Of a DNA stretch of 64,000 nt, positions 8,001 to 16,440 are shown piece after piece. Origin of the DNA: Paenibacillus solani (GTDB lineage: Bacteria > Bacillota > Bacilli > Paenibacillales > Paenibacillaceae); assembly GCF_001277345.1 (NCBI RefSeq), contig NZ_LIUT01000001.1, positions 3,042,609-3,106,608 on the forward strand, in the 5' to 3' direction. The position numbers and the translations under genes are program-made. The notes beneath the pieces are model-generated. The model saw nothing but the letters and a program-made list of their open reading frames with translations, was not told the origin of the DNA and ran no database searches. Each line of letters begins with the position of its first letter. The first letter of the stretch is position 1.

Positions 8001-8467
8001 CCTTCCACCTCTGTTCCCATTCCCACATCGGACTCTTCCTGTACGGCAGGCTCCATGATCATTTCAACGAATGGTGTTAAAGGCAGCAACCCCAATGTCT
8101 CCAGCGGAATCCATTTTGCTCCTAATGAGTCCTGACCATCACCGTCCGTTCTTAGCACCGCTTGATCATCCAGCAGCTCGACGTCATAAATGATGCCGAT
8201 GTGATGCAGCTCCTCCATCTGGTTTACATCGTACTGATAAATGATGGTATAAGATACGGCTGTCCGGATGTTTCCTGTAATGGGTGCAAGTCCGGTTTCC
8301 TCGATAAACTCCCGCTGCAGGGTAAGTTCAGGCTCTTCTCCAAATTCGATGGAACCGCCCGGCAAATCCCATTTTCCCTTGTGCGGCCCCCTCGCTTTCT
8401 GGATCAACAGAATATGGTCATCCCGGACCAGTACGCCATAAACACCCAGATGTGTATACTTCTCCAT
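7997..8467 (-). CDS. NUDIX hydrolase
   Basis: A 156-residue protein with the NUDIX box GGSIEFGEEPELTLQREFIE then ETG (consensus GX5EX7REUXEEXGU) at about residues 38-60. It would hydrolyse a nucleoside diphosphate linked to another group, with Mg2+ held by the REFIEE glutamates. The ATG at 8467 is preferred over one 45 bases upstream because AGGGGGC lies 6 bases before it. It forms a two-gene operon with the histidine phosphatase, overlapping by ATGA. Possibly the two act in sequence on one nucleotide substrate; this is inference. Confidence 0.87.
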   Translation of the reverse strand: MEKYTHLGVYGVLVRDDHILLIQKARGPHKGKWDLPGGSIEFGEEPELTLQREFIEETGLAPITGNIRTAVSYTIIYQYDVNQMEELHHIGIIYDVELLDDQAVLRTDGDGQDSLGAKWIPLETLGLLPLTPFVEMIMEPAVQEESDVGMGTEVEG

Positions 8468-8602
8468 GATCAAGCCCCCTGTTATTTGGCAAAGGCGTAA
8501 TCTGTAACACACTGAATGAAAACGCCCCTGCCAACCTGAATCTCGTATTTAATGCCAAAATATCACTATGTATTCGTTATGGAACGCAACACTCTTCTAA
8601 TC

Positions 8603-9151
8603 TTAATCTTCCATAATGGTAAGCTGCGTCCACTGTTCCTTCCATTGTTTCTTCTGCACGCGCTGCAAATAGTAGCTTCGTTTGTGGAATTCCGGGCATC
8701 TTCGAACGCGAAGAGCAAATAAATCCTCGAGTCCATAAGGACAGCAGAGAACAATTTCGCCCGCCTCATTCAGTTGCGCCCCAATGGCAGTAGCCGTTTC
8801 TGTCCAATGACTTAATGCGTCATATGTCGAACTGTAGGGCTCATCGCCGTTCTTCTCATGCATCCTGGCTTGATTCTTAACCGACCACTTCGGGTTACCC
8901 GTTACGCTTCTTAAGCCATCCTCCAATCGAAGATCTCGCTCTTCAGACACATCGCTGGGGTCGAAATATACGACATCGATATCCGTATGCCTGTCCGTCC
9001 CCTCCAGCCCATGCAGCAGATCCCATACATAATTCCTAATGTAACCTGCAGCTATATAGCATTGCGGCAAGCCTAAATCGCGAACGATCCCCAAATCTGT
9101 CATTAATTGCTTATGGTGCCCTATGTAATCCTTTAATCGCTGCTCTAGCAT
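8603..9151 (-). CDS. Nucleotidyltransferase family protein (NTP_transf_6/DUF925-like)
   Basis: A 182-residue protein with the family marks AAGYIRNYVWDLLHG (about 35-49) and DIDVVYFDP (about 57-65), where the paired Asp residues resemble the metal-binding DxD of polymerase-beta-like nucleotidyltransferases. The block GLEDLFALRVR near the C-terminus is also typical. The family is widespread as a single short gene and its substrate is not known to me. It is not coupled to the NUDIX gene, which starts 136 bases further on. The start ATG at 9151 has only a weak ribosome binding site. Confidence 0.8.
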   Translation of the reverse strand: MLEQRLKDYIGHHKQLMTDLGIVRDLGLPQCYIAAGYIRNYVWDLLHGLEGTDRHTDIDVVYFDPSDVSEERDLRLEDGLRSVTGNPKWSVKNQARMHEKNGDEPYSSTYDALSHWTETATAIGAQLNEAGEIVLCCPYGLEDLFALRVRRCPEFHKRSYYLQRVQKKQWKEQWTQLTIMED

Positions 9152-9257
9152 TCAATCACCACCATCACTTGATATCCCCCCTGGTTATCGCATCTCAACG
9201 TTCCAAGGAGTTTAGTCGCACCATCGAATAGGAACACTCTGATACCTAATTCCGTAT

Positions 9258-9293
9258 AAAAAAGATAAGACCGCTTCTCAAGGAAAACGGTCT
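9258..9293 (-). terminator. Terminator after the small zinc-ribbon gene
   Basis: On the minus strand AGACCG (9288-9293) pairs with CGGTCT (9268-9273), with an inner CTT/AAG pairing, followed by a T-rich tract including six T (complement of 9258-9263). It lies about 90 bases after the stop of the 61-residue gene. Confidence 0.7.
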
Positions 9294-9383
9294 ATGCCAA
9301 ACTATTATATTCCAGATAATCCCTAATCGGCAAGAGGAAGTAGATCATTCATCGTGCTGTCTGACACTGCCGCCGATATCTGT

Positions 9384-9569
9384 CTATACAGCTGCATCCA
9401 CACGTTTCTGCGAAGCGCCGTCACATCGCTTGCATACTTTTAGAGGAGTCCCATCCGATTTGGTACGAGGATATAACAGCTTGGTTCGAGTACTCTTGCA
9501 TACCGGACATGTGCCGCGGGCGCGAGTGGGTAAGTGCCAAAGTGATTTGCCTCTTTTTTGTTTTGCCAT
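9384..9569 (-). CDS. Small basic zinc-ribbon protein
   Basis: A 61-residue, strongly basic protein with two cysteine pairs, CPVC (residues 21-24) and CKRC (about 46-49), spaced like a ribosomal-type zinc ribbon. Many Lys and Arg residues suggest nucleic-acid or ribosome binding. GGGGGA lies 10 bases before the ATG. I do not recognise a named family; it is not L33 or S14 by sequence. A terminator follows, and no partner gene is near. Confidence 0.6.
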   Translation of the reverse strand: MAKQKRGKSLWHLPTRARGTCPVCKSTRTKLLYPRTKSDGTPLKVCKRCDGASQKRVDAAV

Positions 9570-9795
9570 GAATTGAAATTCCCCCGTTTCATCATTTCGT
9601 TATCGTCACTCTTAACTATATGAAAGGGGTTAGCAGAACATGTCGGTCAGCTTCATAGCATTTTTACGCATTACATCCGAGAAGTTACGGAACCTTTTAA
9701 CAGTAGCTCGGTGTACAGTGAATCGAAACTGGTGGGGCAGTTATCTTCCGACATATCTTTAATAGGATAGGCCTACTACTTGACGACATGTAGAT

Positions 9796-10167
9796 TTACC
9801 CGACAACAGCCTTCACTCCAGCGGTCTGCCACCCATTACATCCGTTCGATGGCAATAATATAAAGAAATAGTTAACCGTAATGATGGCAATGCCGGAGGT
9901 CCCTTTCTTGGATAGCACGGACTTTACTCCAACGCCGCGATCCTTCAGTGAGTCCATTAATGTATGTCCAAATGGATCAAGTCCCACGGCACCAATCATG
10001 ACGCAATCGGCACCTGCCGATGATGCGGCCACAGCCTGATTCGCTCCTTTGCCTCCGGGAAAAAACGATGTATCCCTGCTATGAATCGTTTCCCCCGGCT
10101 GGGGGGACTGTGCTACATTACTAACAACGTCCATATTAATGCTACCAATTACAACGAGTCTACGCAA
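9796..10167 (-). pseudogene. Truncated ribokinase
   Basis: The first ~100 residues read as ribokinase: start VVIGSINMDVVSNV, the sugar-binding FFPGGKGANQAVAA motif at about 36-49, and TSGIAIITVN at about 90-99. After that the reading runs into unrelated residues and stops at 123, whereas ribokinases have about 300 residues and need the C-terminal ATP-binding DTTGAGD region, which is missing. The gene is therefore a remnant. It starts at a TTG with AAAGGAG about 10 bases before it and lies 20 bases after the fragment at 10188, so both belonged to one operon. Confidence 0.8.
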
Positions 10168-10187
10168 AGATAACTCGCTCCTTTCTC

Positions 10188-10370
10188 TTAAACCAGCTTC
10201 TGCGTGGACGTTAGAACATGAACATCCTTAATCTCGTTCTCGCCATCCTCCAGGCAGCCAAAGCCGAACATGCCACGAGCATAGGCGTCGTCTTTGCATT
10301 CGAGCACATGATCTCCATTAATGTACAAGCTGAACTGGTCCTTCTCAGTGGAGTCTACAACAGGGTTCAT
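10188..10370 (-). pseudogene. Fragment of a beta-sandwich (concanavalin/DUF1080-like) C-terminal domain
   Basis: A 60-residue ORF of beta character: FSLYINGDHVLECKDDAYAR then GMFGFGCLEDGENEIKDVHV resembles the last strands of the concanavalin-like or DUF1080-type domain found at the end of glycoside hydrolases and of some ADP-ribosylglycohydrolases. It is too short to fold as the whole domain and the preceding parts are missing, so it is taken as the 3' remnant of a larger gene. The following ribokinase remnant fits an old ribosyl-glycoside degradation operon; this is inference. Confidence 0.5.
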
Positions 10371-10394
10371 ACTCCTTGATATTCAACTCACGAA

Positions 10395-10688
10395 CTAAGT
10401 TTGCTTTCTTCGTCTAGTAAAAAACCAACGAATATAGCCATACAATCCGCCAGCCAGGATGAGGCCTCCAATGGTTGTCACCACTGCCCAGCCGCTATTC
10501 TGCTCCATTATTCCAAAGTTGACCTGAGATTGCAGCGTTTGGGCATGTTCGTATTGGCTGGTTATCTCCAGATTGGGCACATATCTCTGTGTAAGTATCA
10601 TGCCTTGCACTACCATAAATGCCATACAACCTGCATAAATCGCTGCAGCGAATAGTACGGACTCTAATACGATACGTTTGCGTGTCAC
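10395..10688 (-). CDS. Two-helix membrane protein of unknown function
   Basis: A 97-residue protein with two membrane helices (ESVLFAAAIYAGCMAFMVVQ and WAVVTTIGGLILAGGLYGYI) joined by an outer loop of about 40 residues, and a basic end RRRKQT inside. The GTG at 10688 is preferred because AAGGAGG lies 7 to 8 bases before it; an upstream ATG at 10724 has no good ribosome binding site. It follows amj by about 40 bases on the same strand and is probably co-transcribed with it. Gene order suggests an accessory role for the flippase, but no family is recognised. Confidence 0.65.
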   Translation of the reverse strand: MTRKRIVLESVLFAAAIYAGCMAFMVVQGMILTQRYVPNLEITSQYEHAQTLQSQVNFGIMEQNSGWAVVTTIGGLILAGGLYGYIRWFFTRRRKQT

Positions 10689-10730
10689 TATGACTCCTCC
10701 TTTTTCATTAAGATGTTTGTTCACTACTCC

Positions 10731-11522
10731 TCAAATCCATTTCACAATTTCACTGATTACATAAGCGGCGGGAATAATAACTAGCTGTGCCAGCATCGTC
10801 CCGAAGAATCTGGAGACCATTAACATCGTGTATACTTTGCCTAATTGATCTCTCGCCTCCTCATTTCGAGTGGCCTTATCCGTAATCAATCCTAGCTGAG
10901 GATCGATAAATATCGTTAGTATAATGGTGGCAATTCCATTAATCAGCCCAGATGCTTGAGAGGCTGTCGTGCTGAACTGGGGAGTAAGGTGGGCAGCATA
11001 TAACGAGGAGAGAACGCCCACCGTGTAAAAGGCCGTAACGACAATGTTAAGCATCACAAACCGCTTGGGCACTCCTAAATATCGAAACTGACTCCACGCT
11101 AAATTGGGTTTCTTAATGTAGTGCCTCGTGTTTTTGAGCTGCCCAATCGTTACGCTTGTTACGAGCTTAGGAATTGATCCGGCAACCTCCAGCTTGCTGA
11201 TGACTCTGCTGAACAGATTGACGAAGGTAGGAAACAACGCAATGGCAGCGATGGTTCCTATCGAGGCTGCCAACAAAATCGCCCTGAAATAGGAGAGCAC
11301 ATCAAACGTAGGCTCCTCTCTTGCATAATCCACGAATTTCGCCGTCAGCGGTGCTTGGACCAAATTGGATGTTCGCGATACTAACACAATGATCCCGGTC
11401 AATGATAATGCGACGGCAATCTTATTCAGTTTCACGCCAGCATATCTCGCTGAATACGACAATGTTTCCGCCGTATGAATAATCATCGTCAGCACAAATA
11501 CAACGATCAAGCTATGTATCAT
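10731..11522 (-). CDS. amj: Lipid II flippase Amj family protein
   Basis: A 263-residue multi-pass membrane protein that I recognise as the Amj (YdaH) family, about 270 residues in Bacillus subtilis. Visible marks are the start HSLIVVFVLTMIIHTAETLS, the RYAGVKLNKIAVALSLTGII block and the IFIDPQLGLITDK segment near the C-terminus; hydrophobic segments alternate with short loops throughout. Amj moves lipid-linked peptidoglycan precursor across the membrane and can replace MurJ; in B. subtilis it is induced by envelope stress through SigM. A GGAGGA ribosome binding site lies 8 bases before the ATG. A two-helix membrane protein gene follows. Confidence 0.85.
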   Translation of the reverse strand: MIHSLIVVFVLTMIIHTAETLSYSARYAGVKLNKIAVALSLTGIIVLVSRTSNLVQAPLTAKFVDYAREEPTFDVLSYFRAILLAASIGTIAAIALFPTFVNLFSRVISKLEVAGSIPKLVTSVTIGQLKNTRHYIKKPNLAWSQFRYLGVPKRFVMLNIVVTAFYTVGVLSSLYAAHLTPQFSTTASQASGLINGIATIILTIFIDPQLGLITDKATRNEEARDQLGKVYTMLMVSRFFGTMLAQLVIIPAAYVISEIVKWI

Positions 11523-11638
11523 TAAGGGTTCCTCCCCATCTGATATTCAGGTCATGCCGTCTTCAAGATCCTTGCTGCTGTAACGGCTCTCCTTCATATC
11601 TATCCAGAGAATTATCGGATTAGTACATGTCCTCCCTG

Positions 11639-12520
11639 CTATTCAAGCATCCCTACGGTTCGATCATAGAGCTGGATCAATTGCTCGCGAGTAACAAGAC
11701 TGGCGTTATGTTCAAATGTAATATGAAACCTGGAGTTCTTCGCAGCCAGGTATCGTAAATAAGCGGAGGCATCCCCATACCTTCCATCATGGTCTTGCTC
11801 CGGCAGTACAGGCAGATGGTGAGTAAATTTTTCTTCCTCATAATACACATTACTATAATGAACCAAATATACTGACGGCGCGATCTGATCGAGAAAATGA
11901 TATGGATCGAATCCGTGAAAAGCTCTGTGGGTAATATCAAGTCTGGCTGTATCCAGCACAAACCCGATTTCGGGATAAGCGCAAAAGCTATCTACAAGCA
12001 CATCGCCATACTCACCAAAAAAATCATGCTCTAACACAATTCGCTGCCCGTAACGCAGCTGAAGCTCACAGAGATGCTCGAATAACCGCTGTGAGATGTC
12101 ACGAAACCGATCTTTGCTCAACTGGCTGTAATTATAACGATGCTTAGAATCAGGAAGTCTTGGGTATGTCATGAAAGGTTCCTGGAAGACTGGATAAAAT
12201 GGGTAATGGAACAACACATAATCTGCACCGTACAAGGAGGCTAATTGGACTTCCTCAGCGACTTGCCCAAGTGCTAACTGAAATCGTTCAGGGTCTGGTG
12301 CATTAACTTGAGGCAGCCAGAAGCCTGCGTCCCCGAGCACAGGGGCATGTACCCCCATCTCAACCCCATGATTGCGGCAAAAATGGCTTACTTCCCGTAA
12401 AGCATCCTGACTTGGAAGGCTGCATATTTCCATCCCACTGATATGCTTGTCTGCCAGCTGTCCCCAGTCCTCTTCCGTGAATTGATTCCACATTCCGACT
12501 TGTAAACGTCTCGAGTTCAA
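11639..12520 (-). CDS. TIM-barrel sugar phosphate isomerase/epimerase family protein
   Basis: A 293-residue protein of the AP endonuclease 2 / xylose-isomerase-like TIM-barrel family. Visible are the barrel blocks GMEICSLPSQDALREV, GVEMGVHAPVL, ADYVLFHYPF, RIVLEHDFFGEY, IGFVLDTARLDI and HITFEHNAS; the His, Glu and Asp residues there are the usual metal ligands. The TTG at 12520 is chosen because AAGGAGG lies 8 bases before it. The longer reading to 12646 only overlaps the neighbouring gene. It follows the frameshifted Gfo/Idh/MocA gene by 16 bases; such isomerase/dehydrogenase pairs act on inositols and unusual sugars, so the pathway is probably broken here. Confidence 0.78.
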   Translation of the reverse strand: MNSRRLQVGMWNQFTEEDWGQLADKHISGMEICSLPSQDALREVSHFCRNHGVEMGVHAPVLGDAGFWLPQVNAPDPERFQLALGQVAEEVQLASLYGADYVLFHYPFYPVFQEPFMTYPRLPDSKHRYNYSQLSKDRFRDISQRLFEHLCELQLRYGQRIVLEHDFFGEYGDVLVDSFCAYPEIGFVLDTARLDITHRAFHGFDPYHFLDQIAPSVYLVHYSNVYYEEEKFTHHLPVLPEQDHDGRYGDASAYLRYLAAKNSRFHITFEHNASLVTREQLIQLYDRTVGMLE

Positions 12521-12536
12521 AGTCACCACCTCCTTG

Positions 12537-13621
12537 TCAACATTCCGAATCAATATAAGGACCATAGTCGACAAGAATTCGACTGTGCGTCTTGGACGAA
12601 AGACGGATCGCATCCAGAACGGCCTGCACCTTATGCCCGTCAGCAAATTGTGGCATGCTTGCCGATGTTGTATGTTCTGTCAGGCTGTTATATATGGCAT
12701 CAACCATTTGAAAAAAGCCGTTATAATAGTGTATCGCTGGTGCTTCCAGATTTGCCGGGGGTGGAAATGGCTCGATCTCAATCGGCTCAAACGATCCGCC
12801 AAAGCTGCACTCGAGGATTTGGTCATCCCGCATTTTTAGTGTCCCTTTACTCCCGTACATCTCCAGCATCCAGCCAGTACCGCGTACTCCAGGATAAAAA
12901 ACATCCACAAGAAGCGAAGCACCGCTTCTAAAACGACCGTTTAAGGTAAAAGCATCATCTGCATCCCTGACTTCAAGTCCGGCTTCTCCTGCATAAGCCG
13001 GGATCTGCGTCCGCAATTCGCCATACACATCGGTAATCTCTTCGTCCATCCACCAGAGAAGGGAGTCGACCATATGAGAACCAACGGCAAACAGGAACCC
13101 TCCCCCCTCTTCTGTGCGGGATTCCCATCCCCGGTAAGAATTAGCCAGCATATTATATCCGGAGAAACTTCCTGTATATTTGATATGCTGAATATCTCCT
13201 AGCTCCTTGCTCTGAAGCATAAGCTTGATCCGCTGCCTGATCGGCGTCCATCTCCATTGGAAGTTCACAAAAGCTCTACGTTTGACTCGTACTGATTCCT
13301 TCAGCATATGTAATGTTCGTTCTTTATCTATCCCCAGTGGTTTTTCAGTCAATACATGACAGCCAGATTGCAAGGCCAGCATCGTCATTTTATAATGATG
13401 AACCGGTGCTGATACGATTACGGCCAGATCCAGCTGCTCAGATCCCAGCATGCAACGCCAGCCCTGTAATAAGAAATTCCCTGCCATGTTCGGTTTTCCG
13501 TTCTCTCTCGATAAACACTGGCGATAGATTTTACTTCGAACCCCGGGTGAAGCTGAAAAATGGGCGCATGAACCGCCCCGCCAAACCCAGTCCCGATGAT
13601 TCCTACGGATATTGATTTCAT
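12537..13621 (-). pseudogene. Gfo/Idh/MocA family oxidoreductase, frameshifted
   Basis: The N-terminal NAD-binding part (MKSISVGIIGTGFGG, HAPIFQLHPGFEVKSIAS) starts at an ATG at 13621 with GAGGTGA before it. The rest (MLGSEQLDLAVIVSAPVHHY, HVLTEKPLG, and the C-terminal domain to 12537) is in another frame. Between about 13500 and 13440 a third frame gives the best bridge (KTEHGREFLITG), so two single-base insertions explain the break: one near the codons for YRE, one near GGGCTGG. Dinucleotide motif GxGxxG and EKP are both present, so an intact ancestor was a normal dehydrogenase of about 360 residues. A sequencing error is an alternative to true decay. Confidence 0.8.
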
Positions 13622-13853
13622 CCTGGGTCACCTCGTAATAAATAATAAGATGAACGAACACAAAATAAACACCAAGCAGTCTGCCTGATGTTTATTTTAC
13701 CATGTTTTCCCTCTTGCGTCTTAGTACTATTAGACCGAGGCAATGATAACTCTATTGTTTTATATGGTCAGCTTAGTATTAAATCAGATGTTCTCAAACA
13801 CCCACAACTTTTTCCAGATATAAACGTTCATAATATAGAGAGGAGGTGTCTAT

Positions 13854-14258
13854 ATGAGAAGGAATACAACAATCATTGTCATTCTCTCTTTGTTGTTCAG
13901 CGCGATCATCGGTTGTACTTCTGTCTATGAAGAACCCGTGGACAGTTATAAATCTTCATCCGTACATGACGATTTCCCAATCCCGAACAGCGCAACCCTT
14001 TTGCAAACGATTACGGAGACTGGAAATCCGAATATAGATAATGGGGCTAAGTATGAAGTGAAGGGCATTGGCGGTGAACAAGGCTTATCATTGCCCACAC
14101 GATACTTCGAAGAAATCCAAGCTTCAGGATGGGACGAATTAGAAGATAAGCGCGCGGGGCACTTTCACTATTTCGAAAAAGACGCTAAAGTGATTGCCCT
14201 GGAAATACGCGAAAATTCCATTGGAGTCTATGAAATGGTTGAGAATGCAAAATTCTAA
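13854..14258 (+). CDS. Small lipoprotein of unknown function
   Basis: A 134-residue protein with a lipoprotein signal: basic RRN, a hydrophobic stretch, and lipobox IIGC with the modified Cys at about residue 21. The mature part is charged and contains PIPNSATLL and GEQGLSLPTRYFEEIQASGW, the latter resembling small Bacillus lipoproteins with a DUF-type alpha/beta fold. It would sit on the outer face of the membrane. GAGGAGG is 7 bases before the ATG. No partner is apparent; it is convergent with PBP2. Confidence 0.75.
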   Translation: MRRNTTIIVILSLLFSAIIGCTSVYEEPVDSYKSSSVHDDFPIPNSATLLQTITETGNPNIDNGAKYEVKGIGGEQGLSLPTRYFEEIQASGWDELEDKRAGHFHYFEKDAKVIALEIRENSIGVYEMVENAKF

Positions 14259-14273
14259 GTTTCAAAAGCAAAA

Positions 14274-14316
14274 GGGGGGCTCCACAGCCATTTTCGATGA
14301 CTTGTGGAACAGCCCT
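14274..14316. terminator. Hairpin between lipoprotein and PBP2 genes
   Basis: GGGCTCCACA (14278-14286 region) pairs with TGTGG and AGCCC (14303-14315) with a three-base bulge. On the minus strand it is followed by CCCTTTTGCTTTT, so it probably ends the PBP2 transcript. Confidence 0.5.
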
Positions 14317-14356
14317 TTCTGTTTCTATCGCTGTACATTCTATTATCAAATTCGAG

Positions 14357-16411
14357 CTAGTTTCCTTCCGCTTCTCCTTGACTGCTATCTTCGGTCTGCT
14401 CCTCAGTCTTCTTTGGATGAGGTGTCCCATCCAAGCCGTAGACTTCATCATAAGCATCGAATATTTTTCTCCCGATTGGCGCAGCACTCTGGGACCCAAA
14501 GCCGCCTTCCGGTACAACGACGGCTACCGCCAGCTTCGGATTCTCACGCGGAGCAAAAGCGATAAAAACACCGTTATCAATCTTTGTCCAACGTCCATCC
14601 ACTCTTGCGGCCTGTTCAGAGGTTCCTGTCTTGCGAGCAAAATCATATTTGAAGTCACTAAAGGCAGCAAGTCCCTGCGTATTCATCCCCTGTTTAATAG
14701 TCTGCCAGTACGCTTTGGGATAATCGACTTCATTAAGAACCTCAACTCCGAATTTCTCGACCACATTACCGTTCTGATCCGTAATTTTACTGACCAGCTG
14801 CGGCTTGATTCGCTTCCCTTCATTCGCCAGCATAACCGTGTATTGAGCAAGCTGCAGAGGAGTGTATTTACCCATCTGTCCGAATGACGCATAAGCTAAC
14901 GCAGCCAAATTACTTCCTGCTGATTTGATATCAAAGTATTCCTTGCGGCCCGATAATTCACCCGGCAAGCCACTTCCGGTCGATACGCCTAGACCAAACA
15001 GCTCCATATATTCATCCCACTTCTTAACACCTTTTTCCCCGCCGTACTTTTTGACCAGCTCCTTGCCAATCATATCAATCATAAAAGCATTCGAAGACTG
15101 CTGAATTGCTTTGCTAGGTTTAATTGGCCCATTCCGATGCCCGCTGGAGTTGGAGATTCTCGTTTCGCTTCCTTCCCGACCTATAAGAGCATAACCCTGG
15201 TCGTTATATATATAGTCAGGGCCAAATAATCCCTCATTAAGCCCGATCATCACCGTCAGCGGCTTAATAACGGAACCTAGAAAAATCATGGATTCAAAAT
15301 TGTGTCCAGAGCGTCCCGATCCAAATATCGTTATCGTGCCGTTACCCGACGCATTTATGTCTAGTCCTTCATTCGGGTCGTAATCCGGCATACTGGCCAT
15401 TGCTATTATATTGCCCGTATCAACTTCCATGGCGACCGCGTATCCGGTTAAGGCGTCCTTATGCAGTTTTCCCGATACGGGGTGGGTATGTAGATACTCG
15501 AGTTGTTCCATAATGGCCTGTTCTGTCGCAAGCTGAATGTCCTTATGAATTGTGGTGTGGATATTATAGCCTTTCTCAGGAGCGACCATAGTCGGTACGC
15601 CATCCACCATATTCTGGGGATTAATCGGAATGTTGAGATATCCGCTCTTGCCGCGAAGTTCTTCCTGAAACATTCGCTCCAATCCGTCAAAGCCAATCCA
15701 TTCTTCTTCCATGTAGATTAGTCCAGGATCCTTCTGATCCTTGTTGCCTTGGTCGATTGCCTCGTAGTCCTTTAAACTTTTAGCCCCTTTAAACTGCTTG
15801 AGGTATCCGATCGTCTGAACCGCTACCGTATCCGGATCATAGTGTCTCACATTCTCTTCTACGATTAGAGCGCCTGGGAACTTTGCACGGTTCTCCATGA
15901 AATAAGCGATCTCTTTTTTGGACAAATCCGACTTGATGAGTCTCGGTTCATATCCATGCTGCTTGTTATATTCCAAATCGAGGCGTTTGATTACTTCCTT
16001 CACCGTTATCGGTTCTGCCTTTGGGTCCCCATACTTGTTAAACGCCTGGACGATTTGCTTCGCCATTTCCTCGGCTTCAGGCCTGTTGGCTTTTCCCTTG
16101 TCCGTCTTCTTGCTGTAATCCTTCATGAGTGTAATATATAAAGAATCCGATGAAGTAGAGTAGGCAAGCTTGTTGCCGGATGCATCAATGATGGAGCCAC
16201 GGATCGGCTGCAAGGGGAAATTCTTCTGCTCTCCTCCGATTTCCTGACTCGCGAGCTCTGGTCCCTCAACAAATTGTAGGATCGCCATTCGAATAATGAT
16301 GACACAAAAGATAACAAATGTACTAAAAAAGAAAATATTGATCCTTCCATTAAATCTGCGTTTGATTTCCGATTCATCGGGTACATCTTTGTACGGTTTA
16401 AAGCCCTTCAC
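14357..16411 (-). CDS. Penicillin-binding protein 2 (transpeptidase)
   Basis: A 684-residue class B penicillin-binding protein. One N-terminal membrane anchor (IFFFSTFVIFCVIIIRMAIL, about 27-46) is followed by a dimerisation domain with PIRGSIIDASGNKLA and by the transpeptidase domain. The active-site triads are visible: SxxK as GSVIKP (about residue 380), SxN as SSNAF, and KTG as ARKTGTSEQ. It cross-links peptidoglycan outside the membrane. The C-terminal tail is acidic (KKTEEQTEDSSQGEAEGN). The type resembles Bacillus PBP2A/PbpH-like elongation enzymes, but the exact paralogue cannot be told. It is transcribed alone. Confidence 0.92.
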   Translation of the reverse strand: MKGFKPYKDVPDESEIKRRFNGRINIFFFSTFVIFCVIIIRMAILQFVEGPELASQEIGGEQKNFPLQPIRGSIIDASGNKLAYSTSSDSLYITLMKDYSKKTDKGKANRPEAEEMAKQIVQAFNKYGDPKAEPITVKEVIKRLDLEYNKQHGYEPRLIKSDLSKKEIAYFMENRAKFPGALIVEENVRHYDPDTVAVQTIGYLKQFKGAKSLKDYEAIDQGNKDQKDPGLIYMEEEWIGFDGLERMFQEELRGKSGYLNIPINPQNMVDGVPTMVAPEKGYNIHTTIHKDIQLATEQAIMEQLEYLHTHPVSGKLHKDALTGYAVAMEVDTGNIIAMASMPDYDPNEGLDINASGNGTITIFGSGRSGHNFESMIFLGSVIKPLTVMIGLNEGLFGPDYIYNDQGYALIGREGSETRISNSSGHRNGPIKPSKAIQQSSNAFMIDMIGKELVKKYGGEKGVKKWDEYMELFGLGVSTGSGLPGELSGRKEYFDIKSAGSNLAALAYASFGQMGKYTPLQLAQYTVMLANEGKRIKPQLVSKITDQNGNVVEKFGVEVLNEVDYPKAYWQTIKQGMNTQGLAAFSDFKYDFARKTGTSEQAARVDGRWTKIDNGVFIAFAPRENPKLAVAVVVPEGGFGSQSAAPIGRKIFDAYDEVYGLDGTPHPKKTEEQTEDSSQGEAEGN

Positions 16412-16440
16412 ATCTTATACGCTCCTTTTGGTGAACTGTA

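Noticed and set aside
9640..9762. Plus-strand ORF of 40 residues with AAGGGG before its ATG
   Set aside because: The protein reading has no family likeness, the region looks non-coding and it lies beside decayed genes. Kept as a note only.
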